Below, in pieces: positions 61,708 through 64,000 of a DNA stretch of 64,000 nt. The translations under genes and the position numbers were made by a program. The notes under the pieces were generated by a model that searched no databases, had not been told where the DNA came from, and worked only from the letters and a program-made list of their open reading frames with translations. Each line of letters begins with the position of its first letter. The stretch's first letter is position 1. The stretch covers positions 1-64,000 of the forward strand of contig JAKVBX010000017.1 of the NCBI GenBank assembly GCA_022446795.1. Reading direction: 5' to 3'. Source of the stretch: Phycisphaerales bacterium. GTDB lineage: Bacteria; Planctomycetota; Phycisphaerae; Phycisphaerales; SM1A02.

Positions 61708-62553
61708 TCAGGTTCCCGGGAGCGGTCGGTGCACGATCGTCACCACTGCGAAGCAGCATACGGCGATCATGGTCAGCAACGGGGCATCAAGCAGGCCCAG
61801 GATCAACGCATCCAGCAGGGAGATACCGGCGATGCTGGCCAGCACGGCGGGGATCACGCCGCCGGGGCGATAGAGGCGGGTGGCGATCCACAGCAACTGG
61901 AGCACCAGCAGGCCCCCGGCCAGGACGACCAGGGGCAGGTTGGTCACGCCGATGGCCAGTGGAATCACGGCAGCCACGACAAGCAGCACCACGGGCCAGC
62001 GCATCGGCGTGCCCCGCGCTTCCCGGCGAGCCAGCAACGTGATTCCCGTGGTCCAGGTTCCCAGGGCGAGCATGCCCACGAACAGCGGCAGGCTGGGTGG
62101 CGCCTCCGTGGCGACCAGGGCCGCGACCAGGTAGACGAGGGCTCGACAGAGCGACATGCCCAGGAGTGCGACCGGCCAGGCCCGGTGCGCCATGTCATAG
62201 ACGACCACCATGGCGGCCAGTACTGCGGTTGCGGTGAACACGGCGGGGCCCAGCAGGATGGTGACTCCCGTGGCGGCCGTGAGCAGGACCACGCCGACGA
62301 CCCCGGCCACACCGCGGTGCACATCGCCCCGCGGGATCGGGCGATCGGGTCGATGCTGCCGGTCCCAGGGGGCATCGACGACATCATTGAGCACCATGCC
62401 CGCGAGGTAGATCACGCAGACGACACCGGCGATGAACGCCAGTGAACCGATGTCATCGGGTTGGCCGCCGATGGCCCATCCCACCAGCACGTTGGAGAGG
62501 CAGGTGGGCACGTTCGACACGCGCAGGAGGTCCAGCCAGGCACGGATCTTCAT
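61708..62553 (-). CDS. eboC: Ebo-cluster UbiA-like prenyltransferase
   Basis: The 281-residue protein starts at the ATG at 62553, eight bases after GGAG, in an ATGA overlap with eboE. It has eight or nine membrane segments. The first aspartate-rich motif is intact (NDVVDAPWDRQHRPDRPI) and the opening RAWLDLLRVSNVPTCLSNVLVGW is typical. The second Asp-rich motif of UbiA is not evident. In ebo clusters this protein would prenylate an unknown metabolite or act as a membrane carrier. Confidence 0.86.
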   Translation of the reverse strand: MKIRAWLDLLRVSNVPTCLSNVLVGWAIGGQPDDIGSLAFIAGVVCVIYLAGMVLNDVVDAPWDRQHRPDRPIPRGDVHRGVAGVVGVVLLTAATGVTILLGPAVFTATAVLAAMVVVYDMAHRAWPVALLGMSLCRALVYLVAALVATEAPPSLPLFVGMLALGTWTTGITLLARREARGTPMRWPVVLLVVAAVIPLAIGVTNLPLVVLAGGLLVLQLLWIATRLYRPGGVIPAVLASIAGISLLDALILGLLDAPLLTMIAVCCFAVVTIVHRPLPGT

Positions 62554-63698
62554 ACGGCCCGCTCCAGGTGCTGCCGGACCCACGCGAGTTCCGCGGCGAT
62601 TCCCGTTGCCAGGTCATCCATGTTGAACCGGGAGGGCAGGGCCCCCCAGGCATAGGTCTCGACTTCCCAGTCCGTGATGGTGTCCCGACCGGCCAGCAGT
62701 TCGATGGCCGCAAGCAGGTCTGCCTGCGTTGTCGACAGGTGGCCGAGCCGATCCAGGTGCACCGGAACATGGAAGTGCACCCGCCAGCAGTCGGGCGCCG
62801 CCAGGTTCCCGGAGGACAGCGCCTCGGGCAGGTCCTCGTGGAACACCTGGCCGTCGGCCGTCCGCACGCTGGTCTGGTGCAGCCATCGTGGCTCTGCGAA
62901 TTCACGCAGGTCCGCCAGGACCTCGCCCTCGAGTGGTCCATCGGCCTGGACGGCGGAGGACAACTGGACCTTGCCGATGTCGATGCCCGCACCGTCATAG
63001 GTCGCGATGACGTCGGCCTGGGTTTCGAACATGACCGCGGCGTGGCAGACGTCGTGGCACACGCGAACATGACGGCGGATCATCTCTTCCTCGCCGCCCG
63101 CCAACAGGTGGTTCTCGAAGAAGGACACGACGTCGGTGGAACGCTGCAGCAGGCAGCCAGGCTCGGGCTCCAGGTCGAGGTGAATGCAGGTTCCCGTCTT
63201 CGATTCCAGTTGTGACAGCCAGGTGGCGGCGTCACGGAGATGCGCTGCTGCGGTATCAACCTGTTCCGCTGTGATGTCACCCCATGCCACCGGAAGCGTC
63301 GAGATACCGGCAGCGTGACCGGTTGGCACCAGTTCCGAGAGCAGTCCAGCGAGTTGCAGCGTGTACACCAGGCGATCCGACTGGCTCCAGTTCGGGGCGT
63401 ACACCGCTCGCTTCACGATTGGACCGTGAAAATCTCCGAAGGGAAATCCGTTGAGGGTGAAGACCTCGACGCCGATCGCCTGGAACGCATCCGACAGGAC
63501 GGTCGTGCCGAGCGGCCTGGCTTCGTCCAGGGCGTCCCGTGACAACCAGAGTCCGATCGGCAGGGGACCTGGATCACCCAGTTGGTCACGGATGGCGGGG
63601 GCCCATCGACGCAGGTTGTCGAGCATGGCCTGGAGCGTCGCGCCGGCGTGCACGTTGGTGCAGTACCCGACCCGTCGAGGCATCCCGGCGTCAGGCAT
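62550..63698 (-). CDS. eboE: Ebo-cluster TIM-barrel protein EboE
   Basis: The 382-residue protein has the EboE hallmarks: the opening [17 protein letters not shown], then [19 protein letters not shown]-like sequence, [41 protein letters not shown] and [11 protein letters not shown]. The fold is expected to be a sugar-isomerase/xylose-isomerase-like TIM barrel; HLDLEPEPG and CHDVCH would hold a metal site. The start overlaps the eboB stop by eight bases. A second ATG at 63683 is possible. Confidence 0.88.
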   Translation of the reverse strand: MPDAGMPRRVGYCTNVHAGATLQAMLDNLRRWAPAIRDQLGDPGPLPIGLWLSRDALDEARPLGTTVLSDAFQAIGVEVFTLNGFPFGDFHGPIVKRAVYAPNWSQSDRLVYTLQLAGLLSELVPTGHAAGISTLPVAWGDITAEQVDTAAAHLRDAATWLSQLESKTGTCIHLDLEPEPGCLLQRSTDVVSFFENHLLAGGEEEMIRRHVRVCHDVCHAAVMFETQADVIATYDGAGIDIGKVQLSSAVQADGPLEGEVLADLREFAEPRWLHQTSVRTADGQVFHEDLPEALSSGNLAAPDCWRVHFHVPVHLDRLGHLSTTQADLLAAIELLAGRDTITDWEVETYAWGALPSRFNMDDLATGIAAELAWVRQHLERAV

Positions 63699-64000
63699 CG
63701 GTGACGCGGAACCGTGGTGAGCGGGACAGGAAGGTCATGGGATTGTCCCAGGTGACCGTGCGGATCATGTCGTCGTCGTGACCACGCCGCCGCATCTCGA
63801 CTCGCGCCTTGGGGACCGCCAGCGGATCGCTGGGTCCCCAGTCGCCGGCGGAGTTCATCCAGAGTCGCTCGGTCCCGTAGGCCTCCAGGATGTCGACCGC
63901 TCGCTGGGGCGTGCACTTGGTCTCCGGGTACAGCGTCATGCCGGCCCAGAACCCGCGATCCAGGACCGCGGACACGGTGTGTTCCTCGACGTGGTCGATC
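63691..64000 (-). CDS. eboB: Ebo-cluster TatD-like hydrolase, C-terminal part (cut by window end)
   Basis: Only the last 102 codons are in the window; the frame stays open to base 64000. The visible part reads [25 protein letters not shown], quoted here in shortened form as [15 protein letters not shown] and [13 protein letters not shown], then [21 protein letters not shown]. This matches the EboB/TatD-like amidohydrolase group. The conserved D of AGDWGPSD is a likely metal ligand. The remaining ebo genes (eboA, eboD) may lie beyond the edge. Confidence 0.85.
   Translation of the reverse strand, partial: IDHVEEHTVSAVLDRGFWAGMTLYPETKCTPQRAVDILEAYGTERLWMNSAGDWGPSDPLAVPKARVEMRRRGHDDDMIRTVTWDNPMTFLSRSPRFRVTDA

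Overview
The window looks like a chromosome segment of a planctomycete of the Phycisphaerae/Phycisphaerales type, probably aquatic or marine. The base composition is GC-rich. It carries many large secreted proteins that end in dockerin-like EF-hand pairs, linkers of the DCNGNGxPDxCD type, PEP-CTERM-like tails with a PAPGA core, an H-X9-DG pseudopilin, and a kinase-like protein with a typical planctomycete N-terminal region. I saw no rRNA, intact tRNA, CRISPR array, insertion sequence or prophage. The taxonomic call is inference from protein style, not from a marker gene.

Left part (1-19.7 kb): a surface-protein region. Three of the window's four beta-helix proteins lie here (101-2407, 5439-8537, 10620-13928), together with a beta-propeller-like protein (2591-4078), two tandem PEP-CTERM-like paralogues (9004-10395) and three tandem C-type-lectin proteins (14858-19643), almost all with C-terminal dockerin pairs. 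Housekeeping genes are interspersed: trhO, a cupin and a DUF1801 protein. Middle left (19.8-26.6 kb): yaaA, a family 2 glycosyltransferase, a secreted subtilase, an unknown exported protein and an O-antigen-ligase-like membrane protein.

Middle (26.8-36.7 kb): a one-direction cassette of six genes: outer-membrane barrel, lipoprotein, two FecR-domain proteins, a CHASE2 adenylate cyclase and a GAF-SpoIIE phosphatase. It reads as an envelope-to-cytoplasm signalling system and is one of the two most interesting loci here. It is followed by metabolic genes (36.8-47 kb): an MBL-fold hydrolase, an FAD monooxygenase, an acyltransferase, gcvP, a serA-like dehydrogenase and a HExxH metallopeptidase. Several convergent pairs have stop codons that touch or overlap.

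Right part (47-64 kb): a chagasin-like lipoprotein, a solitary pseudopilin, then a two-gene module (dockerin protein plus PEP-CTERM-like protein) present twice in tandem (48624-52416). The second copy has a 23-bp palindrome lying over its predicted promoter. After it come a membrane-anchored pseudokinase, a methyltransferase, a tricorn-like protease translationally coupled to a YceI-family protein, and a fourth beta-helix protein. The window ends in an ebo-type operon (eboB partial, eboE, eboC, eboF), which in other bacteria is linked to moving metabolite precursors across the inner membrane.
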